Source: Nageia nagi
Taxonomy: Eukaryota; Pinophyta
Length of the DNA stretch: 64,000 bases
Assembly: GCA_050084985.1 (NCBI GenBank)
Contig: JBITNC010000002.1
Span: forward strand, 15,562,001-15,626,000
Reading direction: 5' to 3'
In this document: positions 1 through 12,884 of the stretch, piece after piece
How the letters are laid out: the number at the start of each line of letters is the position of its first letter
How positions within the stretch are numbered: position 1 is the first letter of the stretch
The notes under the pieces: generated by a model
Told to the model about the DNA's origin: nothing
Databases searched by the model: none
Seen by the model: the letters and a program-made list of their open reading frames with translations, nothing else
Translations under genes and position numbers: made by a program

Positions 1-90
1 TAAGGTATCAAATGATACCCTTAAGTATTAGTGAACTTACGTAGAATACTATTACAAAACCTTTATAATAATCAATTATACATTCCAATA
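1..90 (-). repeat. Copia LTR remnant, cut by the window edge
   Basis: This stretch matches the final ~90 bases of the LTRs of elements A and B (compare 35776-35865, 38282-38371, 46510-46599 and 52377-52466). The shared features are the AAGGTATCAAATGATACCCTT palindromic block and the terminal CATTCCAA run. The bases to the right (91 onward) do not match the polypurine tract or internal region of A or B, so this is either a 5' LTR whose element lies off the left edge or a solo LTR. Confidence 0.8.
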
Positions 91-3000
91 CAACAAAGAA
101 GGAATCACATAAAAATAGAGATCTAAAATGAAATTTCTAGCTCCCAAAAGTAAACTAATCCAAAATAAGGCAATTTGACATAATCATTAAAACATCAAAG
201 ACTATTGCTCAAAATGGGAAACAAACAAGTATCCATATAGAGAAAATGATCCCAAATAGAGAAATATCACCTTAGAATAGAGACATGACACTTATGAGAA
301 TATCTGCAAGTGTTTTCTCATTCATACAAGCTTTTTTAAAAGAGAAAACATGCCACATAACAACAAGGTATTATAGAGCAAATATGAATGCTTTATATTC
401 TAGAGCCAAAATTATAGTATAACATTAAATCAGAAGCCCCCCCCCCCCCCCCCATTTTTTTAGAATGGGAAATGAAGTCCCTATTTATACAAGTATGATG
501 TGGAGTTTTAAAAACCCCACAAGAACTGATGGATTACAAATCTGATCAAAGAAGTCAACAAAATGTAAAGAAGCACCCACAATGTTCAAAGAGAGGTATG
601 GGCATCCATGAAGGAGTACATAAGTACATTTGTCTCAATCAAGGGAATATATATTTGAGCATTTAGTATGCAACAACAATCATGCTATGTAATAAAGTTA
701 ATAGTTGTAATAGTAGGTAGATGATGAGTAGTTGTTGAAGGGAATTACATCCATTAGATGGAATTCAAAATATGAGACATTAAATTCCTTCACTTCCAAC
801 TATTTGGAAAAATATCTTTCAAGTGAAACTACTAGTTATGGATTAAAAAAACTATATCTATATCCCATTATAGGATCGATTATGTTAGGAGTTGAGGTTG
901 TCACTACTTTACTATAGTTTCATAGTAGGAGTAATTCAATGAGTTTTATGGTTTATTTTTATTAGGATGAAGCATGAATCCATGGCATTGAATGTAGTTT
1001 AAAGAAATGGTTAAATTTTTATGTCAAAAGATAGGGATTCCATGAACCTATTATCCATAAACTAACATGAAAAGTAGTTTTTCATTCTTTAGTAGGTTGC
1101 ATATGAGTTGTTTGATGTGATATCAATTTGATGTTGCTCTATAAGACGTAACTTAGAATTAATGTAATGGAAAATTGGTTAGTAGGTGCAATATTAGCCT
1201 TGAACTATTCAACATAATTTTATGTATCTTTAACTTATTAAGGAATAGATTTGATTTCTTATTGGTAGTATATAAATAGTCAAGAGACTTACTGTAGAAT
1301 AGATAAAATAATAAGTACAAATGAAGTCCTTAATTAACATGATGTGCTTTATCATAAAGGCTTATTATTTAACTATGATCATTCTATCTAAAGGTTATTA
1401 TATGAAAATTTATTTTTCTTAAGTAAATTTTATGATATTTAGGATTATAAGATTATTGATAAGTACTAATTTAAATCTTGTAATGTTTTATTAATTATGC
1501 AGTTTTTGCATGACATGGTGAAATAGAATTATTTTCTTTGATGGAATTTATGTCTAAGGATTTGTAAATATTGCAAATACATCAATTTTATTTTGCATAG
1601 TGAATAAGTTAGGATTGGGGTATAACAACTACATAATCATCATGGAACATTTGCATTATATATTATATAGTTGCATCCTTTATATGTATTACAATCCTAT
1701 GGTTTGTTATAGTTGAGAAAAATATAGGTGAATCAATCATTAACACTTAAATATTGGGATTTTGTTATATGAATCATGTGTTTGTATGATAGGAATAATG
1801 GTCATGCAGTTCAATAGATTAGATATGCTTATATGAGTAATTATTTTTATTAGGTAAAACTAACCAATTAAGTTGGTGGTGAGATGACCTCATGTATTTT
1901 TGCATGGATTTTATGTGGAATATTTGCATATCATGTTGCATGAAGATGGAATCATCAAGATCTTGGGGGATAGGTGGTGAAGTGAAGATGATATGGGCCA
2001 TTGTCCCATGGTTGGGAGACTTTTTATTCAAGACAAACTATCTATGGCAAAGTTTAGGGGCTCAACATTAGAGCATATCCCTTAGGGTCCAAAATATTAC
2101 TTAAAATTAAAAATATTCCTTGGTATGATATGTGGATTGTACTTAAAATGATGATGTAGTACACCTATTTGATCTTGATTGAAGCTTTGTTTCCTTTCAA
2201 TACTAATCTTTTAAATGCTAAGCATCTCGCTGGGTGGAGATCAAGAATGAGGATGAAAATCCTTGATGGATATTCTCATATATTTAAGCATTTGGTTGTA
2301 TAAGTTCTCTTATATTTGAGCATTTAGTTGTATAGATTTAGTTGTTGAAATTTGTTATATGCTGTTATATTGTAAATAGGAATATATATGAACAAGGGTT
2401 AGAGTTATGAATATACAACTATAATTGGATTTATTTATGAAAGTATTTTTATGTATTGATATTCTTGGTACTTTTATGCACCATTTATATATGAATTATT
2501 ATTTAAATGCTTTTTTTTAAAATATTTATTATAAAGTATTGCTAGTTTGAAGGATTTTATACATCAAACTATGTTGATTGAATATAACTTGTAGTGTAGC
2601 TAATTTAGTAAAGAGATTTACTTCTAATACTTTAAGAAATTCAAATATTGGATCTATTATTGAATGTTCTTAGGATGAAAATCAAGTGATGATTCTTCAT
2701 TTTATGGAATTCATAGATAGTAATGTTGGGGATTCAAATCCTTATAGATGGAGACATGCATTGGATGTGGCTCTAATTTATAACATATGATGACTGCAAT
2801 ATATTACTAAATTTGCATAATATTGAATATAAAGTGAAAAATCAATTTTGAACATACCAAAAGAGATATCTTATGGAAGTGAAAGATTAATATAAAAAGG
2901 GAATGATCATATTGGGTATATAGTTGTCAATATTATTGGAATATTTATAAGTAATGTATTGCAATCTAAATTTTGTATTCTATCAAGTGACAATATTGAA

Positions 3001-3146
3001 ATTTAGGGATTTAAGTTTAATATACTCTTACTGTATAATAGGTCCTTGATGAAAGAAAATTGTAAATTTTTCTTTTGTTAAATATTGCTTTGAATTATAT
3101 TGTAAGAGGAAGAATCAAACAATAAAAACTCTTGACTATGACTTCA

Positions 3147-3207
<61 letters not shown>

Positions 3208-4250
3208 AAGGAGTAAATTGTTGACATGGAGCTTTAGCTAAGAAATCTAATATTACTTAACCTTCAATTATTTTTTGATCTATTAAAATGAGATCACATT
3301 CTTACAATAACAATAACATTACTCATTTTTTAATCTCTACCTTGAAGTTGAGGCTTAGAGAGAATATACATGAGAGCATCAAATTGAGCAATTATAAAAG
3401 TTATGTTTGTTATCATGTAATGCCTTTAATATTTTACTGCATATACTATGGCATATTAAAGTTTCTCTATTGGAGTATACCTTATTTCATACTCTACTAA
3501 CATCTTGGAGATATAGTAGATTGTCCTTTCTTTCTTTTATTCACCTTTTTGAGCAATCATTTCCCCCAAGGCCTTCATTATGATTGATACATATAGCTAT
3601 AAATATCTAAAATAATCTACAAGAGATAAAATATGAGGACTAAGGAGATACATTTTTATATTATCAAATTCTTCTTGACATTTCTCATCCCAAACAAACT
3701 TACTATATTTTTTAAGCAAGTAAATATTTTGTCATACCATACATCAGAGAATGGCATTTTGACATCATGATGCAAGATGCATCACCATATACAATGTATG
3801 TATTGATCTATGTCCAACCATTTTTATAACATGTTGATTGGATCATTGATTGATGTATTAATTGATGTATTGGTTGAAATAATCATTACACCAAACAATG
3901 CATCAAGTCGAAAAAGAATAAAAAAGAGGCACGGATCATGCACATAAATCATGGCATGATTTTCTCTCAACCATTGATAACATTTCATTGATCAAAGGTC
4001 AATTTGGAATGGTGGGAATTTTTAAGTATGATGCCATTAATGATTGAATGAAGAAGCTTTCCCTCTATAAGGACATTATTAGTAATGCAAGTCTATAAGA
4101 GCTAAAGACATGTTGAAGAGCATAGAGAGTAGTGTATATTTGTATTTTATAGTAAGAAAAATATGCATTGTGTGCTTCATCCTCCCATATTAAAAGAGTT
4201 ATGTGAGAGTAATATTCATATCAATGTGGAGATTATCATTTTGGTAGGTA
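91..4250. other. No recognisable gene; simple repeats only
   Basis: AT-rich DNA with no reading frame over about 75 codons and no domain I recognise in any frame. It holds a 17-base C homopolymer (437-453) and a long TG microsatellite (3152-3204). The sequence near 470-500 resembles a decayed LTR TATA region, but I cannot tie it to an element. Confidence 0.6.
3152..3204. repeat. (TG)n microsatellite, about 26 units
   Basis: An uninterrupted TG dinucleotide run, directly visible. It is the longest perfect microsatellite in the window and lies in unassigned intergenic DNA. Confidence 0.97.
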
Positions 4251-4254
4251 ACTA

Positions 4255-4715
4255 ATGAGATTGTATGATTGGCAATGCAGGCCTGCAAGAACTACTAAAG
4301 ACATGGCTTTTATCAATAGCCATTGACACTATTTCACCAAATATAATAAACAATAATATAGTCAAACTAAATCAATTCACCTTTCCCATTGTTCTAATAG
4401 CATGTACAAAATTGGAAAATTTACAATTAGGATTATAGATACATCAAAGACTCTTTAAAAGTGGATTTTTGTTGGATGTTATGGTTGTGGATACCTTAAT
4501 AGACATGTACACAAAATATAGAAGCATAGAGAAGGCATGTGAATTGTTTGACAAGATGCATGATGTAAATAATACATCTTAACATGGAATATTATAATTT
4601 CAAGTTACCAAAGATATAGCTTTCATTGATAAGCATTGACACTATTTCATCAAATGCAAAAAATAGCAGCATTAATCTAACTAGATTAATTCATCTTTCC
4701 CTTGTATCATACCAA
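4255..4715 (+). pseudogene. PPR (PLS-class) gene fragment
   Basis: Plus-strand translation gives a broken but clear pentatricopeptide-repeat stretch. It has a block of the form FP-VL-AC-KL (about 4378-4420), an IHQRL-KSGF segment, VVDTLIDMYTKY and a KACELFDKM helix (about 4480-4560). Stops interrupt it. The segment reading like 'hyphen-LTLFHQM' with a following FP occurs at 4302-4396 and again at 4613-4710, a spacing of about 311 bp. That is close to the ~300 bp expected for one P-L-S repeat triplet, so at least part of two triplets survive. Intact family members bind organellar RNA. This one cannot encode a working protein. No start, transit peptide or DYW end is present here. Confidence 0.75.
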
Positions 4716-5139
4716 ACTAGATTATGTTAACATTATAAATGATGCACCACTTGATGCTTTATACATCTAGTAGAACATCTTTAATTGAAAAGTAACTAAA
4801 ATATAAATTTGATGAATATCAAGATGTTTATAATGCCAATTTTTTTATGCTCAAAATGTTGATACACGATGTAATGAAAGATGTTATACTTGATGCTTTA
4901 TGAAGAGTTTTTGATGTTTCCACATATGCATATTGATGCTTAAATAGATGTAAAATCATGTATATTGTGACACAAAAAATGACATTTTGTTTGATAGTAC
5001 CCTTAGCATCAATTTATATGTCATGAGTTTTACCATTTTTTTTAATAATATTGTTGGTTGATGCATGGTATGACATAGAATTGGTTAAGTGTAGTAGTGA
5101 AGAAGCATTATTATCATCAAATTAAATAATACACCTTCT

Positions 5140-6060
5140 TATGGATTACACTTTCCCTTGTAAGCTTTTTACCTCTTTCAATTTTCTTGGAGGAGGCACT
5201 TCTAAGATGGCCTTCATCTTTTTTTGATCCACTTCAATTCCTCTTCTTAAGACAATAAAGCCTAGAAAGTTACCATTTGAAACTCCAAATACATATTTTT
5301 GAGGCTTTATTTTAATCTTGTTTTTCCTCAACCTCTTAAATATTTTTCTTATATATTTAAGATAATCTTTCTTTTTTCTTTAACATTGCAAGTATGTCAT
5401 CTATATATACCTATAAAGAATGGTGTATAACATCAAGTAACATTATAAGCATGGTTTTTTGGTAGATTACCCCTGCATTTTTGAGAATAAATGGTTTTAA
5501 TATATAGAAAAAGGTACTCTATGGGGTTATGAAGATAGTCTTGTACTGATAATTAAGATTGATTTTGGTGTGATCATATCCTAAGAAACCATCTATGAAT
5601 GAGAGAATCTCATTCCCAACCATGTAAACTACAATCATATCAATATTAGGAAAAGGAAAGTTATCTTTAAGACATGCTTTATTGATGTATCTAAAGTTAG
5701 TACAACATCTTATCTCTCTATTTGGCTTCATGGTAGGAATAACATTTTACAAATATAAGATCAATAAAGCTTTCATTCAAGGTCCTTGTCAATATCTTTC
5801 TTAACCAAAAGAGAAATCTTGGGATGCATATTTCTTCTCTTCTACTAGACTATCTTAGCATATTTATGAAACAAAATATTGTGCATAAAAAGTTAGGATC
5901 AAGCCTATGCATATCCTCATTTGATCAAGCAAATATGTCTCTAAATTCTAATAAGAGATCTTTATATTTCTTCCTTTCTTTTCTAGTAAACCATGCATCA
6001 ATTTTAATTAATTTAGGATCCTTTTGTAAGTTAATATTGATATCTACTATCCTTTAATTT
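5140..6060 (-). pseudogene. Ty3/gypsy polymerase (RT) fragment
   Basis: On the minus strand, 5731-5519 reads as the N-terminal part of a Ty3/gypsy reverse transcriptase: a KPNREIRCC-NFR-INKAC motif, then DNFPFPNID and LSFIDGF-GYD. Around 5410 a VYIDDIL motif matches the catalytic YxDD box. The segment 5331-5146 carries QKYVFGV---FLGFIV--RGIEVD-KK, typical of the RT thumb and connection. Upstream (to about 6060) weaker similarity to the protease-RT spacer can be followed in shifting frames. Several stops and frameshifts separate these blocks, and no LTRs are recognisable around it, so it is an internal fragment. It is inserted among PPR remnants in the opposite orientation. Confidence 0.85.
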
Positions 6061-7018
6061 AGCATGATCATTACATTACTCAATTGAGGAGGAATTATCA
6101 ATGCCACCATCCTTGTCAAAATATTTGATCAACCATGCTATACAATCTTACACACATATCCTCCTTTTTTTAATTATCTAACCCTAATACTTCTACTAAT
6201 GAAAGATAAAAGTAGTATAGTGTAGTAGGGTCAAGAACTTACCATGTGTATTCATCTACCTCTTGAATATGATATTTTAGAAACTCAAATCTTGCTCCCA
6301 TGGTATCTGAAATTGTATCATCACATGAAATAGGATATGACTGAGAAGCTAGTTGGAAGGATAGATCCCATTATGCTAATCGAGTGTTACTATGATATCT
6401 AACACTATTGTTGTGTCTATGTTCAATACTAATTCACTTATTTGAATATCATGCATCTCTCTTGGTACTCTCTAGAGTATATTATATCTACACCATAACA
6501 TTACTCTTCTTTTGATTCTTCATTACTTATTTCTGACACTTTTGAACTTTGAACACTTAGATCCTTATCCTTACTTTTTGAACTTATTTATGTTAGTTAT
6601 ATTCTCTTGGAAATAATCCTTACTATGGATTATCCCAATTTTACCCTCATGTTGCATAAATTTTGGTAGATCTTTTGAGTTAATATCTTATTTCATTTGC
6701 GAAAAGTACACAACATAACTATATTTGATAATCAATCTGTTAATTCTAAGTTTTTACTTTCTAACAATTTAGCATTACATTTCATGATGCTTAGTTGTAT
6801 ATATGTGTTCAAGTTAATAAGGTTGTAATGGATTTAAATAACCTTTACAACTTGTTAGACTATTAGTGAAATATCGTATGTGTTATGAGTAGAATTACCA
6901 TGAGTAATCCAAGTCATGTTCACATTGGCATCCTTCATTATATATGAGAGTGTAGTCCTCAAACCACCATAGATCTCATCCACCTCTAGTTAAAAATATT
7001 GGGATGCAACAAGAGCAA

Positions 7019-7180
7019 CACTAGACTAAAAATGGGCTTGAGAGGTAGATGATTCGAGGCAATTTTGGGATGGCAATTTTTAGCCATCCTTTTTCTATTT
7101 AGTAGTGATTTTTGTGTGATGATTTTAAACCACCCTCATAATCATAAAGTGGTAGTTCAAAACTATCCATCAAATTCAAT
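7019..7180. repeat. Palindromic subterminal field, left (CACTA-like)
   Basis: The field starts with CACTAGACTAAAAATGGG and contains GGATGGC-N8-GCCATCC (7067-7088) and GATGATTTTAAACCACC (7116-7132). Similar AT-centred palindromes recur at 14780-15030. Short palindromes behind a CACTA terminus are typical of plant CACTA (En/Spm) transposons. The assignment is tentative because no transposase is visible and the opposite terminus is not unique. Confidence 0.4.
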
Positions 7181-7299
7181 TTTTAAAAAAAGCCTAAAAA
7201 TTATTAGGCATGCACCTAAAAAAATTCTCGACTCTTAACAACATACCCCTAAAACCCTTTTTATATTTCATTTTGAGTTTTTAAATAGGGAAGGAGAGG

Positions 7300-7460
7300 G
7301 AGGTCGTGAGGGTCTTATTAGTTGGGAGAGGTGTAAAGCCATACTCTACATACTTTTTCAATATTATTTCAACATATATTATCATGGAAGCTTTAGAAGA
7401 AGGTAGGGACACCCATCAAAGAGTAGTTGAAAATGGTGGGCTAGTGCAAGAAGATGAGTC
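7300..7460 (+). pseudogene. Short PPR-like fragment
   Basis: The plus-strand frame from about 7306 ends in IIMEALEEGRDTHQRVVENG, which resembles the 'ALEEG-xxHQxxVExG' part of a PPR motif. A close relative, PIMKALEERMYMHQRVVE, is found at 13438-13490, so this is a duplicated module rather than chance. It is too short to stand as a gene. Confidence 0.45.
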
Positions 7461-7501
7461 CCACTTGAGGGGAAGTCTTGGGACTTAGTTTTGTTAGCAT
7501 G

Positions 7502-7534
7502 GGACCAAGATCCTAGGGGGTAGGATCTTGGTCC
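7502..7534. repeat. Perfect 14-bp hairpin
   Basis: GGACCAAGATCCTA (7502-7515), a GGGGG loop, then its exact reverse complement (7521-7534). Related GATCCC and AAGATCCC words continue to about 7610. Confidence 0.9.
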
Positions 7535-8519
7535 TTTGGGATCCCAATTTGGATTAGGATCCCCAAGCCTAACCAAGATCCCAAGGGATTGAGATCTTGC
7601 CCTCAATATCTCAATCCTAAAAGTATAAATGCATGAAATAACCCACAAGATATCGATCCTTAAATTCCAAATTTATACCTACCCTTTTGGCTTGGAGTTA
7701 GCTTTAGTGAGCTGAACCTTGGCTTTGGACCTACAAATTCAAGGTCATAATAATGGAAATGGACTTTACTGACTTTGGGCATGTGTTTGATGATGTTTTT
7801 CAAATATTTATTTTCAAAAAAATTTGTAGGATTGTAGATGAGAGAGTGCATATTTCAACTATACTATTTTTTTACAATTAGATTAGATTTTGTATTTTTA
7901 ATATAATTTTCAATGAAAGATGGTCCATAAACTTAAAAAAATATGGTTTCATATTTGTTTAATAACTTTTTTATTTTTTGGAATTATGAAAAAAAATATG
8001 TACATGTTCTACATACAATTCTTCAAAAGTTAAAAAATAAATAAAAAATGATAATTTTAGGTCAAATTATGCTTGATGGACATGATCAGCACTTTTCAAA
8101 ATGACAATCAAGGCCAATAAAAAATTTATTCATGAAAATATTACAAAAAAATATCATGCACAATCTTTAATGTCTTAGGTATCTTTAAGCAAAAGGATTT
8201 AACAAAATATTTTAATTTAGGTCCAATTATGCTTGATGGACACATTGGGGGTGTGGTCTTGAAATTATTATTTTTTAAACAGTGGGCTTTAAACATTCCT
8301 ATCAAAAATTTATTTTTATGATCTAGGTATTGGAATAAAGTACCTATTTTAAAACTAGACTTTGAGTACTACATTTTTACCCAAGTGGACTTTTTCAATA
8401 TTGGGACTCTAAGTGCTTCAAATTTTGAGATCAATTATGACCAAACCTAATAATCAAGGAAACCACTTCCACTTTTTGGCCAAAAGTGGGATTCATCTTC
8501 TTACACTTACCCTAGTTTT

Positions 8520-9135
8520 TCATCCAATATTTTGGTTATGAGTTCCTTGATAAACATGTATGCAAAATATCTAATGCAAATACATATTTTTGGGTTGCAA
8601 TGATTATTAGATATGCACAAAAATGGATTTTTTGAAAAAGGCTCTAGAAATTTTTAAGCAAATGTAATTCTCATACGTGAAGCCATACTATGCAACCTAT
8701 TTTGGTATTCTTCCAAAATGTACCAAAATGGGATCTCTATAATAAGGTATGGACATCCTAGTTGAAAATGAATTTTCATCAAATGTTATGGTTTTGAGTG
8801 CCCTGATAAACATGTATGAAAAATGTTGAATAATACAAAACTCTCAAGAATTGTTTAACAAGATGCAATATGCAAATATAGTTTCATAGAATGCATTGAT
8901 TGTGGGATATGCAATTCATAGTTATAGAAAGGATGACCTTAAATTATTTGTATCTAATGAAGCACTTGGGAACCAACCCTAATAATGTAACCTTTGTATG
9001 TATTCATTCCACTTGCATGCACCCATGCAATTTTAGTGGATGAGGGCTATAAATACTTTAATAGCATGAGGGACTCTTATTACATTATTTTTGGGATGAA
9101 TAATTATACATGCATTATATGACCTTCTTGAACTT
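8520..9135 (+). pseudogene. PPR (PLS to E domain) gene fragment
   Basis: Broken plus-strand frames show consecutive PPR blocks: KALEIFKQM (about 8638), a --LINMYEKC- block with SQELFNKMQYANIVS and NALIVGYAIHSY (about 8800-8930), then sequence matching the start of the E domain (HAPMQF / GYKYFNSMRDSYYII--MNNYTCII-LL, about 8985-9125). Multiple stops and frameshifts are present. The same E-domain entry block is repeated at 12890-13000, so this locus derives from duplicated PPR copies. Such proteins normally act in organellar RNA editing or processing; this copy is not functional. Confidence 0.75.
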
Positions 9136-9199
9136 GCAAGCTATGCTGCTACCTCCACCTTTGTTATGTTCCTCATTCAAACTCACCCAAAAACCATCA

Positions 9200-9745
9200 G
9201 TTCATTTTGTGAATGAATTTCTCTTCACTCTTTGTAATCAAAATCATATATTAATAGAGGTAGAAATATATGGCCATAAGACCAGCTCCACCTTCTTTTC
9301 TTTTTAAGGTAATAGTCTTTTGTTGCTCACATTTTCACAGTCATACAATCTTATCACTTGTCTACCAAAATGATATTCTCCACATTGATATAAATATCAC
9401 TCTTAGAAAACTATGTTGAGATAAACAATTGAAGTATGCAATGCTACCAACTTCATTAATATTGATTAAACATCATCTGAAATTCCTTCATTTTGTGAAA
9501 GAAATCCTGTTTACATCACATTCACTCTTTGCAATTTAAATCATGTATTAACAAAGGTAGAAATAGATAGCCATAAGACCACCTCCACCTCCTTGCTTTT
9601 AAAGTTCATTGTATTTTGTTGCTCGCATTTTTAGTTATACAATTTCATCACTTACCCTCCAAAATGATAATCTTCGCATTGATATGAATATCACTCTGAC
9701 ACAACTTTATTGAGATAGGTGATTGAAGCATGCAATGCATATTTT
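9200..9745. repeat. Tandem duplication, unit about 290 bp
   Basis: The segment 9205-9450 is repeated, with substitutions and small indels, at 9500-9745. Shared words include TTCACTCTTTG, GGTAGAAATA, CCATAAGACCA, TTTTGTTGCTC and CACATTGATAT-AATATCACTCT. It directly follows the PPR E-domain remnant and has no coding signal of its own. Confidence 0.85.
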
Positions 9746-10790
9746 ACTTACTACAAATACAAATACAGACAAGTGATTGAAAGGGCACCCCAAAAATTGT
9801 TGACAAAATGCTTCATCATCAAAATGCAGTCTCTTGGAATGGAATGATCACATGATGCACACACATGAATTTTATGAAAAGGCTCATAATTTTGCATATG
9901 ATACATACATGTATTTTCTTGACATGTTTAATGACATGGTAAGTTGTGCTCTATCAAATCTTTGCATTTAAGTCCATTTAGCACCTCTTTTGTATTGGCT
10001 TCATATTAACTGTAGTGCATGGTCCTGGTAAGTTATGTTATGTCAAAGATTTACATTGTGTGTTGAGCAAAAACTATTATGGGTCTAACAAAAACTAACC
10101 CTAAAAAGTAGATACATTTTGTAGTTATAAATAAGGTAGGGAGCATATTCTTAGAGCTTAAGCATATTCTTGTTCACATGTTTACTATGATGCTTACTTT
10201 AGCCAAAGTTCTATTCAACATCTTATTTTTTATAAGACTTTTCATGTAAGATATTTGGTCTTTATGTTTATAGCTTCATTGTTATTTGGTGATTTGAGCT
10301 GCCTTTCATCACCTTTTGAGATTTTTTTTCAAGTAAAGGATTGTGTTAATTAAACTCCTATCAACAATTTCAAAAGTTCACATGTTTAAACCATACAATC
10401 AAAAGGAAAATAACAATAACAAAAGGGTCTAGAAAAAGTAAATTCTAGCATATTGTGAATTATGAACTATTCAACAATGCATAATATCATAGTTTTTGTT
10501 ATGCGTATTGAATTCATGATCATGCTTACCACTATGTATTTTGTATTTTTTTTTTTTGGGGATTATATTGTACCTTTTTCATAAATCAATATCTCCACCT
10601 ACATAATGTTAAATCTTGCAACCCTCTCCTTTCACTAATTCCATGGGATGTAATGATAAGTTTCTAATCCCTTTTTGATCTTTTGGTCTATTTGATATAT
10701 GACGCTTAGATAAATTTAGAGTATTTTGTTTAGAGCCTACATTTAAGTAGTGGTAAATCATCCTAAAGAGTGGAAACTTTGTTCTTCGTT
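9746..10790. other. No recognisable gene
   Basis: AT-rich spacer between PPR fragments. A weak 'NKMLHHQNAVSWNGMI' type PPR reading (about 9800-9850) suggests decayed PPR sequence at its left end; the rest shows nothing. Confidence 0.4.
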
Positions 10791-10794
10791 ATCA

Positions 10795-11060
10795 AGATGC
10801 TTATAAAACTTGAATTAGGTGTGTGCATGTGTCTTCTTGGTACATGTAGATCATATAAGAATGTAGGAATAGGGGAATTTATGGAAAAAAATCATATTTT
10901 TATTGGAGCCTAAATATGCTCCATATTATGTTCTTATTTCAAATATTTATATTGAAGTGGGCAATTGGGATGGTTTTGAAAGAGTAAGGACATTGATGAA
11001 AGATAGAGAATCAAGAAGAAACTTGGATGTAGTTGGATTGAAGTTGATAAAAGGGTACAT
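10795..11060 (+). pseudogene. PPR E-domain fragment
   Basis: The plus-strand frame from 10903 reads EPKYAPYYVLISNIY, followed by VGNWDGFERVRTLMKDR, a clear match to the E motif that follows the last PPR in PLS-class proteins. The bases before it (10795-10895) match 13035-13115, the equivalent part of a second copy. The frame then runs past the expected DYW entry into unrelated sequence and stops, so the editing-type C-terminus is absent. Confidence 0.75.
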
Positions 11061-11064
11061 GCTT

Positions 11065-11345
11065 TTTTTGTACTTTACTCTTTCCTTTATCATTTTGTAC
11101 AATCATTTTATTTGGAATCATTGTATTATCTTGTACCTATATTTGCATCAGTCATCTAGGTCCAAATTATATGTAGTATTTTTTTTTATAGGTTGATGAA
11201 AATTTTGCACTACGCATGGATATCCATACAAAGAATGTTTCAAGTGGAATTGGGCCATGTTTTGTATATTTAACTACTAAAAAGTATTATTTATATTTGA
11301 TTATTAGAATTCTTTAGTGATAGAAGTGAAAACTCTAGCCTATAA
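11065..11345. repeat. Dispersed module downstream of PPR E domain, copy 1
   Basis: Starts near CTTTCCTTTATCATTTTGTA and includes ATAGGTTGATG-AAATTTTGCA, a CCATG-TTTGTATATTTAACTACTAAAAA word and a following TTGATTATT. Homologous copies lie at 13160-13440, partially at 13540-13660, and at 14135-14400. All read as a short peptide with FAL-MD--T-N---GI-PC-VYLTTK, whose family I do not recognise. Confidence 0.8.
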
Positions 11346-11631
11346 GGTTTTCAAAAATCTATTTCTTATGTAATTCATGTAAATTTGGTTTGCCTTCCAA
11401 GCACATAACATAAATATGTTTCTTATAGAAAAATTCATGGCATGTTTCCAAGTTATTATTACAAGGGACCTTATTATGAGGGATGCAAACTAATTTCATC
11501 ATTTCAAATATGGAGAATGTCATTTATTTTAATAAAAAAATATTTTTGTTGGGTTTAGTTAGACTATAGTAGTACTTATATTGTAAATTTCAACCATTTA
11601 CTAACTTTTTGTTGTTTAGATATCAAATTTT

Positions 11632-11722
11632 GGTCTTGCTAAGCTCATGCCTTATGGAGATGAAGTGTATGTTAGTACTAAAGTTATCAATACCTTTGGC
11701 TACTTTAATCTGGCGTACACAG
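11632..11722 (+). pseudogene. Receptor-like kinase activation-loop exon remnant
   Basis: The plus strand reads ISNFGLAKLMPYGDEVYVST, followed by KVINTFGYF and a degraded APEY. This is the DFG-to-APE segment of plant receptor-like kinases, with DFG changed to NFG and the GT-GY-APEY end degraded. It is preceded by a T-rich TTTAG and followed by GTATGTG, as expected for an exon between acceptor and donor sites. No other kinase subdomain was found nearby. The changed Asp would abolish Mg binding, so it is a dead exon. Confidence 0.7.
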
Positions 11723-12884
11723 TATGTGTTCACTTTCATAAACCTTTTATTTCCTTATAAAAGTTAAATACTAATGCATCCTTGTTATTAGGGCTAGCTT
11801 AAGAAATATATGGTAGTCTAGATAAGATAATGGAGGGCAGTACATTTATTTCCCTCTATATATAAGCTTTAGGAATGGTGAAACTACTTGAAATTTTTAA
11901 AATCAAGTGAATCATGTAAGAAATGGATGTTACATAAAAAGAACTTGCTTTAATTTTATGGTACTTAGAAGTTGGATCTTGTATTTTAGTTTCAAACAAG
12001 ATAATTGTGTCAAGGATATTTTTTTATATTTAGGATTCTGTTATTCAAAAAAGAGTCATTATAATCTTGGTAGCGTTAGTTTTCTCTATTCACTACAACT
12101 AACAATTCAATCTTTGTATGGTTTGGGATCATCTCTACATTATCTAAATACTTGATATATATCTATATTTTTAATTTTTCAAAATTGATGTTATGGACCT
12201 TGTCCATAGTGAGACTTATTTTGTAAAAGAGTGTCTAGATTAGAATTTCAAGCTTTTATGGGTTTGAATGATATTGAATGTTTTTCTATTTTATATTGTA
12301 TTTACTTTCAAATTTTTATGTAAGAGGTTAGATCCTTTTATATTCATGTATATTCGACTTCCTTGACTTGTAGAGAAGTAGGAAGGATTTACAAAGTGTG
12401 GAACAATGGATTCTAAACATAAGGTAGCTTCTTTTTCTCATGGGCACGTTAAAAGGATATTCTAAGTATTCAAAATACTGTTTGTCATAAAATCTTATAT
12501 GAGGTTTATATGAGATAAACACCTTAAAAAAATATTTCAATTTAAATATTGTAGTATTAAGGAATTGAAATGAAGAAACATTTAGAAACCAATGTTTAAC
12601 AATCAAATCCAAAGCTTTCCCCAACAAAAGTGAAGGCCTATAAATTCTTGTCTTATTTATCCACTATTGGAAAATTTTCCTGATTTTATATTTGTTTAAT
12701 TCATTTCTGATGTGTTCACATCTCTTACTAGCAATTCATTTTTACCAAATTTATCTTTTAATACTAATTACATGTATTTTTTCTATTTTGTTATTTAATA
12801 TATAGATTGGAAAGCTAACCCTTTATTTCTTTAAATTTTATATCTTTTTTTTTTATATTTTGTTATTTAATATGTAGGTCTAGT

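Noticed and set aside
1819-2031. 70-codon minus frame in intergenic DNA
   Set aside because: No recognisable motif, no supporting frames on either side and base composition like the background.
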